This document shows positions 1 to 13,833 of a stretch of DNA of 64,000 nucleotides, piece by piece (position 1 is the first letter of the stretch; each line of letters starts with the position of its first letter). Source of the stretch: Agromyces mediolanus (lineage in GTDB: Bacteria; Actinomycetota; Actinomycetes; Actinomycetales; Microbacteriaceae). Below the pieces are notes generated by a model. That model saw only the letters and a program-made list of their open reading frames with translations, had not been told where the DNA came from and ran no database searches. Both the position numbers and the translations under genes were made by a program. The stretch is taken from the NCBI RefSeq assembly GCF_014648575.1, contig NZ_BMRJ01000001.1, positions 496,653 through 560,652 of the forward strand, in the 5' to 3' direction.

Positions 1-450
1 GGTCCCGTCCCGGTCGCGGCGGGCGACCGCCTGCCGATCGGCCCGGAGCCCGAGGCGCCGGTCGCGCTCCTCGACCGCGAGGCGGCGTTCGCCCCGGTGG
101 ACGGGCCCGTCGTGCTCGAACTCGTGCCGGGCCCGCGCGCCGACTGGTTCACCGACGCGGCCCGGGCGCTCCTCTTCGACGCGGAGTGGCGCACCTCGGC
201 GGCGGCCGACCGGGTCGGCACCCGGCTCGAGGGGCCGGCGCTCGATCGGCTCGTGGCCGGCGAGCTCGCGAGCGAGGCGACGGTGCCGGGCTCGATGCAG
301 GTCTCCACCTCGGGGCAGCCGACGATCCTCGGGCCCGACCGCCCGGTCACGGGCGGCTACCCGGTGATCGCGATCGTCGCGCCCGCCTCGCTCGACCGCG
401 TCGCCCAGCTCCGCCCCGGCCAGCCCGTGCGCTTCCGCCACGCCCGCTGA
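1..450 (+). CDS. pxpC: 5-oxoprolinase subunit C / biotin-dependent carboxyltransferase-type protein (3' fragment)
   Basis: This frame is open from base 1, so only the C-terminal 149 residues are present. The PxpC/KipA family (carboxyltransferase domain, subdomain AHS2) works with PxpA and PxpB to open 5-oxoproline to glutamate using ATP in the cytoplasm. What is seen is the family's typical C-terminal pattern: a VPGSMQVSTSGQPT stretch, then TGGYPVIAIV, then an AQLRPGQPVRF-like ending. The partner genes would lie upstream of the window. The stop is followed within 60 bases by the convergent end of the next gene, with no clear terminator. The family call is secure; the exact substrate is inferred from the family. 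Confidence 0.8.
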   Translation, partial: GPVPVAAGDRLPIGPEPEAPVALLDREAAFAPVDGPVVLELVPGPRADWFTDAARALLFDAEWRTSAAADRVGTRLEGPALDRLVAGELASEATVPGSMQVSTSGQPTILGPDRPVTGGYPVIAIVAPASLDRVAQLRPGQPVRFRHAR

Positions 451-484
451 CTCGCCGGGACCTCGCCGCGACTCGGCCGGGACG

Positions 485-522
485 CGCTACTTGGCGAGGA
501 AGACGCTATTTGGCGAGGAAGA
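485..522. repeat. 19-bp tandem duplication of a gene's stop-codon tail
   Basis: Two head-to-tail copies (485-503 and 504-522) differ at one base (490 C, 509 T). On the minus strand each copy encodes the residues VFLAK followed by TAG, so the last codons and the stop of the adjacent methyltransferase-like gene exist twice in a row. The first stop met by ribosomes is at 506-508, so the second copy is outside the coding sequence. Confidence 0.85.
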
Positions 523-1372
523 CGGAGCGGGCCGGCGGCGGGCTCGGCACCGCCGTGGCATCCGTCACCACCGGCGCGCCCGCGACGAAGCGGCGCAGCT
601 CCTCGCCGTCGACGAGCTTGGCGGGCGCCGGATCGCTCGCGAGCCGGCGCGGCAGCTCGGCGAAGGGCAGCTCGGCGTCGCTCGCGTACATCACGACGTT
701 GCCGAAGCGGCGCCCCTTCAGCATCGAGGCGTCGGCGGCGATCGCGACGTGCGCGAAGACGTGGCCGAGGGTCGCCGCCTGCGCCCGGGCGAAGCCGAGC
801 CCGGCCCCGTCGGCGACGTTCACCGCGACGATGCCGCCGGGCGCGAGCCGCGGCTGCAGCAGGCCGTAGAACTCGGCGCTCGTCACGTGCGCGGGCGTGC
901 GCGCGCCCGAGAAGATGTCGACGACGGCGAGGTCGACGGCGCCGTCGAGCCCGGCGGGCAGCTTCTGCAGCACGGCGCGCGCGTCCCCGTGGCGAACCCG
1001 CAGCTGCGCGCCGCGGGGGAGCGGCAGCACCTCGCGCACGAGCTCGACGAGCTCCGACTCGAGCTCGATCACCTGCTGCCGGGAGCCCGGGCGGGTCGCG
1101 ATGACGTAGCGGGGCAGGGTGAGCGCCCCGCCGCCGAGGTGCAGCGCCGTGATCGGCTCGCCCTCGGCGCGGACGAGGTCGATCGCGTGCCCGATGCGGC
1201 GCACGTATTCGAAGCCGAGCCACTCGGGCCGTTCGAGCTCGACGTGCGACTGCGGGGTGCCGTCGACGTAGAGCGTCCAGGAGCCGGGCGTGCTGCGGGA
1301 CTCCTCGAGCTTCGCGAGGTGGCCGCTCGCGGAGAGGCGGCGTTCGAGCGGCGGATCGTCGTGGTGCGGCAC
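506..1372 (-). CDS. Spermidine synthase-like methyltransferase-fold protein (paralogue 2)
   Basis: The 288-residue protein has a class I SAM/decarboxy-SAM binding fold. Motif I reads LHLGGGALTLPRY near residue 80, followed by an acidic loop (QQVIELESELVE), a VDIFSGARTP segment and a NVADG strand. Many actinobacterial genes annotated as spermidine synthases look like this without a demonstrated polyamine role, so the substrate is unassigned. A GTG at 1370-1372 (VPHHDD) is taken as the start because similarity to the upstream paralogue begins soon after; the frame stays open further upstream, so the start is not certain. It follows its paralogue by 62 bases on the same strand, and the two probably form one transcript. 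Its stop region is tandemly duplicated. Confidence 0.75.
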   Translation of the reverse strand: MPHHDDPPLERRLSASGHLAKLEESRSTPGSWTLYVDGTPQSHVELERPEWLGFEYVRRIGHAIDLVRAEGEPITALHLGGGALTLPRYVIATRPGSRQQVIELESELVELVREVLPLPRGAQLRVRHGDARAVLQKLPAGLDGAVDLAVVDIFSGARTPAHVTSAEFYGLLQPRLAPGGIVAVNVADGAGLGFARAQAATLGHVFAHVAIAADASMLKGRRFGNVVMYASDAELPFAELPRRLASDPAPAKLVDGEELRRFVAGAPVVTDATAVPSPPPARSVFLAK

Positions 1373-1415
1373 GCCCCCAACGGTACCCCGCGCCCTCGGC
1401 GGGTGCGCCGGGCGG

Positions 1416-1441
1416 GCGGCTTCAGCAGGCGGCTTCAGCAG
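1416..1441. repeat. 13-bp perfect tandem duplication across a stop codon
   Basis: Copies 1416-1428 and 1429-1441 are identical. On the minus strand the unit carries the end of the upstream spermidine-synthase-like gene (Cys codon plus TGA), so this paralogue also has a duplicated stop tail, as does its neighbour at 485-522. Confidence 0.85.
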
Positions 1442-2196
1442 GCGCCGAAGAGCACCGCGTCGAGGCGGTCCCGTTCCAGGACGGAGGCGGGGTGGGGGCC
1501 GTGCAGCGCGAGGCGCTCCGCGACGAGGGGCGGGATGCCGGCCGGGCCGGCGACGAGGACCGCGTTCCCCTCCTCGGCGCCCGCCAGCACGCCCGCGTCG
1601 CCCGCGACGAGCAGCTCGGTGCCCGGCCGCGCCCTGGCGATCGCCCGCGCCTGCTCGCGCAGCCGGCCGAGGCCGGCGGCGTCGGCGACGTTCGCGATGA
1701 GCAGCGGCGGCCCGTCGGCGGGGTCCAGCAGGGCGAGCAGCTCGCGCTGGAAGGCGACGTCGGCGACGAAGGCGGGCGGATCGAGCCGGCTGTACAGGTC
1801 GAGCACGACGAGGTCGAAGCCCGCGCCCGCCTCCCGCAGCGCCGGCACGGCGTGGGCGGCGTCGGCGATGCGGGTCTCGACGCCCGCGGGGGCGGGCAGC
1901 CGCTCGAGCACGAGGTCCAGGAGCTCCGCGTCGAGCTCGACCACGAGCTGCGCGGAGCCCGGCCGGGTCGCCGCCACGTAGCGCGGGATGGTCAGCGCCC
2001 CGCCGCCGAGGTGCAGCGCCCGCAGCGGCGCGCCGGGCGTCGCCATCGCGTCGATGACGTGGCCGATCCGGCGCACGTACTCGAAGAACAGCCGGCCGGG
2101 GTCCTCGGCGTCGACGTGGGACTGGGCGGTGCCGTCGACGAGCAGGGTCCAGCCGTGGCTGCTGAAGACGTCGCGCTCGAACTCGATCCGGGTCAT
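1435..2196 (-). CDS. Spermidine synthase-like methyltransferase-fold protein (paralogue 1)
   Basis: The 253-residue protein is paralogous to the gene downstream. Both share an N-terminal strand pattern (WTLLVDGTAQSHVD), then FEYVRRIGH, the glycine-rich motif LHLGGGALTIPRY near residue 68, and a VLDLYSRLDPP segment corresponding to VDIFSG in the partner. It lacks the last ~35 residues of the partner. The ATG at 2194-2196 is the only good start close to the conserved region. Tandem paralogues of this family suggest heterodimers or sub-functionalisation, which is inference. The true reaction (aminopropyl or methyl transfer) cannot be decided from sequence alone. Confidence 0.75.
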   Translation of the reverse strand: MTRIEFERDVFSSHGWTLLVDGTAQSHVDAEDPGRLFFEYVRRIGHVIDAMATPGAPLRALHLGGGALTIPRYVAATRPGSAQLVVELDAELLDLVLERLPAPAGVETRIADAAHAVPALREAGAGFDLVVLDLYSRLDPPAFVADVAFQRELLALLDPADGPPLLIANVADAAGLGRLREQARAIARARPGTELLVAGDAGVLAGAEEGNAVLVAGPAGIPPLVAERLALHGPHPASVLERDRLDAVLFGAC

Positions 2197-2407
2197 CGAC
2201 TGCGGTCGGCCGGCGCGGCGGGCGGGCTGGGAACGGCACCTGGCTCGGTCATGGCACCTCCTCGTGCCGGTCAGTCTAGGGATCGCGACGGGCGCGATGC
2301 GGGAGGATCGGCCCGGAATCCCGGGCGAGCCGGGCCGCGCGAGGAGGCATCCGGACCCCGCGCCGCGCGTTTATACCGGAGATCCACGACGAAATCAAGA
2401 ATCCGGC
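2197..2407. other. Intergenic DNA between divergent genes, nothing assigned
   Basis: This is the left part of a 393-base gap between the spermidine-synthase-like operon and rpoB. No convincing ORF, hairpin or promoter was found here. The minus-strand promoter of the left operon probably lies in this part, but no clear -35/-10 pair was seen. Confidence 0.5.
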
Positions 2408-2436
2408 TGGACATGGCGCGTCTTGTCGCATATGCT
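2408..2436 (+). promoter_or_regulatory. rpoB-rpoC promoter
   Basis: TGGACA (2408-2413), a 17-nt spacer and TATGCT (2431-2436) match a housekeeping sigma consensus well, in an AT-richer stretch of a GC-rich window. Transcription would start near 2443, giving a leader of about 147 nt before the TTG start of rpoB. Confidence 0.7.
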
Positions 2437-2495
2437 TGACCTTTGCGCTCCCAGACCCACTCTGCCTTCATATTGCGGTCGGCTCCGTGTAGTCC

Positions 2496-2511
2496 GTGAT
2501 CTCGCGATCAC
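2496..2511 (+). promoter_or_regulatory. Small hairpin in the rpoB leader
   Basis: GTGATC-TCGC-GATCAC forms a perfect 6-bp stem with a 4-nt loop inside the predicted 5' untranslated region. There is no T-run, so it is more likely a leader structure than a terminator. Confidence 0.45.
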
Positions 2512-2589
2512 CGACTCCCGCACACGTCTCGGGGCAACTCTCCACTTGTGACAATGAACCGGGCCGACGGGCCCATGGAGGTCATTTCC

Positions 2590-6081
<3,492 letters not shown>

Positions 6082-6122
6082 ACCGCCAGGTACGAAACGA
6101 CTTCAGGAATCTAGGAGAGAAA

Positions 6123-10019
<3,897 letters not shown>

Positions 10020-10034
10020 GCGTGAGACGCTGAC

Positions 10035-10068
10035 CCGAAGGGCCCCGGAGGAATCCGGGGCCCTTCGG
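10035..10068 (+). terminator. rpoBC terminator
   Basis: A perfect 15-bp GC-rich stem (10035-10049 with 10054-10068) closes on a GGAA loop just after the rpoC stop. There is no long T-run, as is common in actinobacteria, but the stem strength and position argue for a terminator. Confidence 0.88.
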
Positions 10069-10109
10069 CGTCTCCCGCGCGCTTCCGCGGGCAGGCGGCG
10101 CCTCGGCGC

Positions 10110-10115
10110 TAGCAT
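10110..10115 (+). promoter_or_regulatory. -10 box (TAGCAT) for the membrane-protein gene at 10157
   Basis: TAGCAT fits the TAnnnT -10 pattern seen throughout the window and lies 41 nt before the ATG. No convincing -35 was found. Confidence 0.4.
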
Positions 10116-10156
10116 GAGCCGAATCGGTCACACGGGGTGCCCGGAGGGAGCGGACC

Positions 10157-11227
10157 ATGACGAGCACGACGCCCGGAGACGACGAGCCGACGCGCGAGCG
10201 CGACGACGCGGCGGCGAACGCCGACCTCACGCCCGCAGCGCACGACGCGGACACCGAGCACCCCACCGCGGTGCTGCCGGAGCCCGTCGCGGCGCCCGGT
10301 GCGGATGCCTCGGCGCCCGCCTCGCCGGCAGCTCCCACTGCGGATGCCTCGGCGCCCGCCTCGCCCGCGGACGACGCACCGGTGCACGACGCCGCGCCGG
10401 CCGAGGAGTCCGCGACCGCGGCGCTCGGCGAGGCCCCCGGCGTCATCGAGCAGCCCGAGCCGGTGAACGACGAGCTCGACGCCAACGCCCGGCTCGACGC
10501 GGCCGTGCAGCGCGCGGCCGTCGTCAGCGACTACACCGCCGAGGACGTGCCCGAGCCGGTCGCGGCCGACACGGTCCGCCGCGAGACGTACGTCCCGGCG
10601 GGTGCCGCGGCGGGCGCCGCCGCCGGTGCCGCCACGCTCGCCCCCGAGCCCGGCTTCCCGGCCGGCCCGCAGACCGTCTACGTGCAGGCCCCCGAGCCGC
10701 CGAAGGCGAAGGGCAACCGCGGCTTCGGCATCCTCGTCGCCCTCATCGGCACGGTGCTCTTCGCGGCACTGTACCTCGGCGCCGCGTACCTGCTGCTGCT
10801 CAGCCAGGGCGACGCCGGATCGGCGACCGAGCAGCTCACCCAGTTCGCCGCCAAGCAGCTGTTCTGGGTGCCCGTGGCGGTGTTCTTCCTCGGCTTCGCG
10901 CTGCTCGCCGCGATCGTGAACAAGGGCGCCTGGTGGACCTACGCGGTCTTCGGCCTGCTCGTCGCGGCGGCCGTGTACTTCTCCTACGTGGGCGGGGCGC
11001 TCTGGTCGGTCGCGTGGACGATCACCCCGAGCGACGTGCCAGGCTTCGTGGCGCAGCGCTGGCTCGACCCCTTCGCGATCGTGGCGGCCGTCATCGCCCG
11101 GGAGATCCCGATCTGGCTGGGCGGCTGGATTGCGGCTCGAGGCCGCAAGGTGACCGAGCGCAACCGCCTCGCTCTCGAGGCCTACGATCGCGAGATCGCG
11201 GCGGGGCCGCAGGCGCAGCTGCGCTGA
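10157..11227 (+). CDS. Membrane protein with disordered Ala/Pro-rich N-terminus
   Basis: The 356-residue protein has two halves. Residues 1-~180 are low-complexity, acidic and Ala/Pro-rich and probably cytoplasmic and disordered. The second half holds four hydrophobic segments, for example near FGILVALIGTVLFAALYLG, WVPVAVFFLGFALLAA and YAVFGLLVAAAVYFSYVG, and ends in a charged tail (RKVTERNRLALEAYDRE). The ATG follows GGAGGGAGCGGACC. I recognise no functional family. It stands alone after the rpoC terminator and is convergent with the next gene. Whether it belongs to the nearby secretion locus is unknown. A 26-bp direct repeat duplicates the residues ADASAPASP in the N-terminal part. Confidence 0.8.
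   Translation: MTSTTPGDDEPTRERDDAAANADLTPAAHDADTEHPTAVLPEPVAAPGADASAPASPAAPTADASAPASPADDAPVHDAAPAEESATAALGEAPGVIEQPEPVNDELDANARLDAAVQRAAVVSDYTAEDVPEPVAADTVRRETYVPAGAAAGAAAGAATLAPEPGFPAGPQTVYVQAPEPPKAKGNRGFGILVALIGTVLFAALYLGAAYLLLLSQGDAGSATEQLTQFAAKQLFWVPVAVFFLGFALLAAIVNKGAWWTYAVFGLLVAAAVYFSYVGGALWSVAWTITPSDVPGFVAQRWLDPFAIVAAVIAREIPIWLGGWIAARGRKVTERNRLALEAYDREIAAGPQAQLR
10301..10365. repeat. 26-bp direct repeat inside the membrane-protein gene
   Basis: Identical copies at 10301-10326 and 10340-10365 (39-bp period, in frame) encode ADASAPASP twice. Both copies contain the recurrent word GGATGCC. Confidence 0.8.
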
Positions 11228-11239
11228 CGTCGCCGGGAG

Positions 11240-11264
11240 GCCCGCGCGGCGCGGCCGCGCGGGC
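11240..11264. terminator. Bidirectional terminator between convergent genes
   Basis: A perfect 11-bp stem (11240-11250 with 11254-11264) with a GCG loop lies exactly between the stops of two convergent genes and reads equally from both sides. Confidence 0.75.
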
Positions 11265-12031
11265 TACTCGCAGCCCAGCTCGGCGGCCGCGGGGCCGAGT
11301 TCGAGCTCGGCGCCCCAGTCGGCGAAGGCGAGCTCCGCGTCGCCGTCCGTCTCGGCGAGCGTGAGCGACCGGGGGAGGGGCGGGCCGTAGCGCTCGACGA
11401 CGAGCACCCCGGCGCGGCTGTCGCTCGCCCCGATCTGCACCGCGAGGGTCTCGCCGTCGCCGCTCGGGGCGGTGACCGAGAGCTCAGCGCCGGAGAGGAT
11501 CGCCTCGAGCAGGGCCTCGGGGTCGGTGAACGGCGCCCACTGGGCGACCGCCGGGTCGGTGCCGACCGTGCACACGCCGTCGACGAGCTCGGGCCGCCCG
11601 CTCGCGGCGGCGAAGGCGGCGTCGCCACGCACCGCGGTGCGCCCCTCATCGACGAGCATCGAGGTCGAGACGCCGTCGGCGGCGAGGTCCGCGCGGAACG
11701 CGCCCGCCCGACCCGCGTAGTCGACCGTGATCGTGCGGCCCGGCAGCAGTTCGCCGTCCTCGGACGCGACGAACTCGTGCACCGTGCCGGTCACCGCGAC
11801 CGAGCCGCCGCCGCGCACCGCGTCGAGGACCCGATCGGCGAGCTCGTTCGAGGGGACGAGCCACAGCCCGTTGCCGCTCGCGCCGTCGAAGGACTCCGTG
11901 TCGATGCCGGGCGGCGCGGTCGGCAGCGGGGGCGTCGCGGCGCAGCCGGCGAGCAGCAGCGGCGCGGCGAGCAGCAGGGCGGTGCGGATGCCTCGGCGCC
12001 CCGTCTGCCGTGCGCCGTCGGCCCGGCTCAT
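11264..12031 (-). CDS. Predicted lipoprotein
   Basis: The 255-residue protein begins with positive residues (RRGIRT), a hydrophobic stretch and a lipobox LLAGC near residue 29, so it should be lipid-anchored on the outer face of the membrane. The mature part has a repeated pattern of predicted strands and two further cysteines (GVCTVGTD and the ELGCE ending), somewhat like LppX/LprG-type actinobacterial lipoproteins; that resemblance is weak. It overlaps the upstream gene by ATGA (12028-12031), so it is translationally coupled to that membrane protein. No function is assigned. It ends at a bidirectional terminator. Confidence 0.75.
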   Translation of the reverse strand: MSRADGARQTGRRGIRTALLLAAPLLLAGCAATPPLPTAPPGIDTESFDGASGNGLWLVPSNELADRVLDAVRGGGSVAVTGTVHEFVASEDGELLPGRTITVDYAGRAGAFRADLAADGVSTSMLVDEGRTAVRGDAAFAAASGRPELVDGVCTVGTDPAVAQWAPFTDPEALLEAILSGAELSVTAPSGDGETLAVQIGASDSRAGVLVVERYGPPLPRSLTLAETDGDAELAFADWGAELELGPAAAELGCE

Positions 12032-12573
12032 GAGGAGGCGTCCGCCGCGCAGACGCTGGCGCCGCGCTGCCCGGAGAGCGTCGCGGCGTCGAGCGAGACC
12101 TCGCCCTCGGTGCCGCCGGGACGGACGACGAAGCAGCTGCGGTCGTCGGCGAGCCCGGCGGCCGCGGGGATCCACGCCTCCGTGCCGCGAACGAGCCCGC
12201 TCAGGTCGGTCTGGGCGCCGTCGCCGTCGACGACGAACAGCTGGTAGTCGGCGTCGGGCCCGGACCAGTCGAGCCGCAGGTTGCCGGACTCGACCGAGGC
12301 GCTGAGGCCCTCGACGCGCACGCTGGAGTCGGTGGCCATGGAGACGATCCACCAGGCGAGGGCGCCGGCGAGCGCGAGGAAGGTGAGCCCGACCGAGACG
12401 AGGAACGCCGGGTGCAGCCACCAGCGCCGCGTGCGCGGCGGGGCCTCGGCGAGCTCGGGGAGCACCGAGGAGCCGCTGCCGAGGGCGCGCGCGCCGCCGG
12501 AGACGCGCGCCGCGTTCGTCGGCTGGCCGAGCGCGGCCGGCCCTGCGGCGGGCGGCGGCGTGCGGTCGGTCAT
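12028..12573 (-). CDS. Single-pass membrane protein with FN3-like extracellular domain
   Basis: This protein of 181 residues has a Pro/Ala-rich cytoplasmic part, one membrane span (FLVSVGLTFLALAGALAWWI) near residues 66-88, and a C-terminal external domain. The pattern NLRLDWSGPDADYQLFVVDG resembles a fibronectin type III or similar beta-sandwich; this is inference. Two Cys (RSCFVV and ASVCAAD) could form a disulfide. The ATG is preceded by GAGGGAGCCGAG. It is the first gene of a two-gene minus-strand operon with the lipoprotein and is divergent from the secreted protein at 12698. Function unknown. Confidence 0.7.
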   Translation of the reverse strand: MTDRTPPPAAGPAALGQPTNAARVSGGARALGSGSSVLPELAEAPPRTRRWWLHPAFLVSVGLTFLALAGALAWWIVSMATDSSVRVEGLSASVESGNLRLDWSGPDADYQLFVVDGDGAQTDLSGLVRGTEAWIPAAAGLADDRSCFVVRPGGTEGEVSLDAATLSGQRGASVCAADASS

Positions 12574-12697
12574 CTCGGCTCCCTCGGGGTCGAACGGCTC
12601 GGCGGCGCGCAGCGGGCCCGGCCCGGCCGCGCGACCGCGTACCATGCTATATCGGTGCGCCTGCCCCGAACGGGGCACGCGCAGGAGGGGGACCGGA

Positions 12698-13807
12698 GTG
12701 GGCAGCACGCGACGACGGCTCGGCGCCGCCGCGCTGTCGATGCTGCTCGCCGTGCTCGGCTCCGTCGCGATCGCCGCGCCCGCCGGAGCCGCGGGGTCCG
12801 CGCCCGGGCCGGGCGCCGGGGACGTCGCGATCCCGTACCTCGGCAGCACCACCATCGACATCGCGGCGCCGTGGCGCATCACCGACTGCCAGACGCCCGC
12901 GCAGGCGAGCCCCCTCGTCGTCGGCTGCGACGAGCGGAGCATCTCCCTCGCCGCCCCCGAGTACGACCCGGATGCCGCAGCCGTCGTCGTCCCCGTCCCG
13001 CTCACCGACGGCCGCATCACGACGATCGCCGAGTACCGGGTGAGCCTCGAGGCCCCGGAGACGCCGAGCGCCGAGCCGGCCCGCGCGGTCCGCCCGACGG
13101 CGGCGGGCACGCTGCTCCGGCTGCCGATCTCCGAGCTCGGCATCGAGTGCGCGGTCTGCGACGCGGGCGGACGCCTGCGCGCGGTCGCCGTGCACCCCGC
13201 CGAGGCCGGCTCGCTCTGGGCGACGCCGACCCACCTCGTCTTCCGGGCCGCGCAGGGCTACGCCGGGCCCGCCGAGCTCGTCTACCGCTTCGCCGACGAC
13301 TACGGCACCTGGTCGCCGGAGGGCGTGATCCAGGCATCCGTGCTCCGCTCCGCGGGAGCCCCGCTCGTGACGAGCGATCTCGTCGTCGCCCTCGAGGAGG
13401 GCGGGGCCGAGCTCTCGCTCGAGCAGCTCGGCTTCGTGCTCGGCGACGACGAGCTCGTGCTCGTCGGCTGCGGCACCGCGATCCGCGGCCAGCTGCGCTG
13501 CGACGCCGACGGCTCGATCGAGTACCGCGGCGACGGCGCGGCCGACCAGTTCGCCGTGCAGCTCGCGACCGCCGGCGGCGAGCAGGCGCTCGCCTCGGTC
13601 ACGCTCGTGCCGGCCGCCGAGGACGAGGGGGCGGATGCCGCCTCCGACTCCCTGCGGCCCGGCACCGCGCCGATCGCGAAGCCGAAACAGGGCAAGCAGG
13701 GCGTCGCGAGCGCGATCGTCCCGCGCCGGCCCGTCGAAGACCACCACGGGGCGGGCGGTCTGCTCGCCCCGCTCCTCGCCACCCTCGACCGTGTGGGGGC
13801 CCGATGA
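12698..13807 (+). CDS. Secreted protein with Sec signal peptide, upstream of the EssC-like ATPase
   Basis: The 369-residue protein has a classical signal peptide: TRRRLG, a hydrophobic core, then APAGAAG as a likely cleavage site near residue 30. The exported part is rich in predicted beta strands and contains paired cysteines (DCQ, VGCDE, ECAVCDAG, VGCGT, LRCDADG), suggesting disulfide-bonded Ig-like domains. The GTG at 12698 is preferred over the upstream ATG at 12644 because it has AGGAGGGGG upstream and puts the signal peptide at the N-terminus. It has no C-terminal anchor. Its stop is linked to the ATPase gene by a 9-codon mini-ORF, so it probably belongs to the secretion operon. Confidence 0.75.
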   Translation: MGSTRRRLGAAALSMLLAVLGSVAIAAPAGAAGSAPGPGAGDVAIPYLGSTTIDIAAPWRITDCQTPAQASPLVVGCDERSISLAAPEYDPDAAAVVVPVPLTDGRITTIAEYRVSLEAPETPSAEPARAVRPTAAGTLLRLPISELGIECAVCDAGGRLRAVAVHPAEAGSLWATPTHLVFRAAQGYAGPAELVYRFADDYGTWSPEGVIQASVLRSAGAPLVTSDLVVALEEGGAELSLEQLGFVLGDDELVLVGCGTAIRGQLRCDADGSIEYRGDGAADQFAVQLATAGGEQALASVTLVPAAEDEGADAASDSLRPGTAPIAKPKQGKQGVASAIVPRRPVEDHHGAGGLLAPLLATLDRVGAR

Positions 13808-13833
13808 CCAGTCGCTGGAGGCGCACGCCATGA
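13804..13833 (+). CDS. 9-codon mini-ORF linking two genes by double ATGA overlaps
   Basis: An ATG at 13804 overlaps the preceding gene's TGA (ATGA) and opens a 9-codon frame whose TGA at 13831-13833 overlaps the ATG of the EssC-like gene (again ATGA). The GGAGG for the ATPase (13817-13821) lies inside the mini-ORF. It could act as a translational relay. The peptide itself need not have a function. Confidence 0.35.
   Translation: MTSRWRRTP

Noticed and set aside
2271..2471. 66-codon minus-strand ORF upstream of rpoB
   Set aside because: It overlaps the rpoB promoter, has no ribosome-binding site and is Arg/Pro/Ser-rich like random GC-rich sequence.
12644..12697. Earlier ATG start (12644) for the secreted protein
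   Set aside because: It would put 18 residues before the signal peptide and lacks a ribosome-binding site. The GTG at 12698 has AGGAGGGGG.
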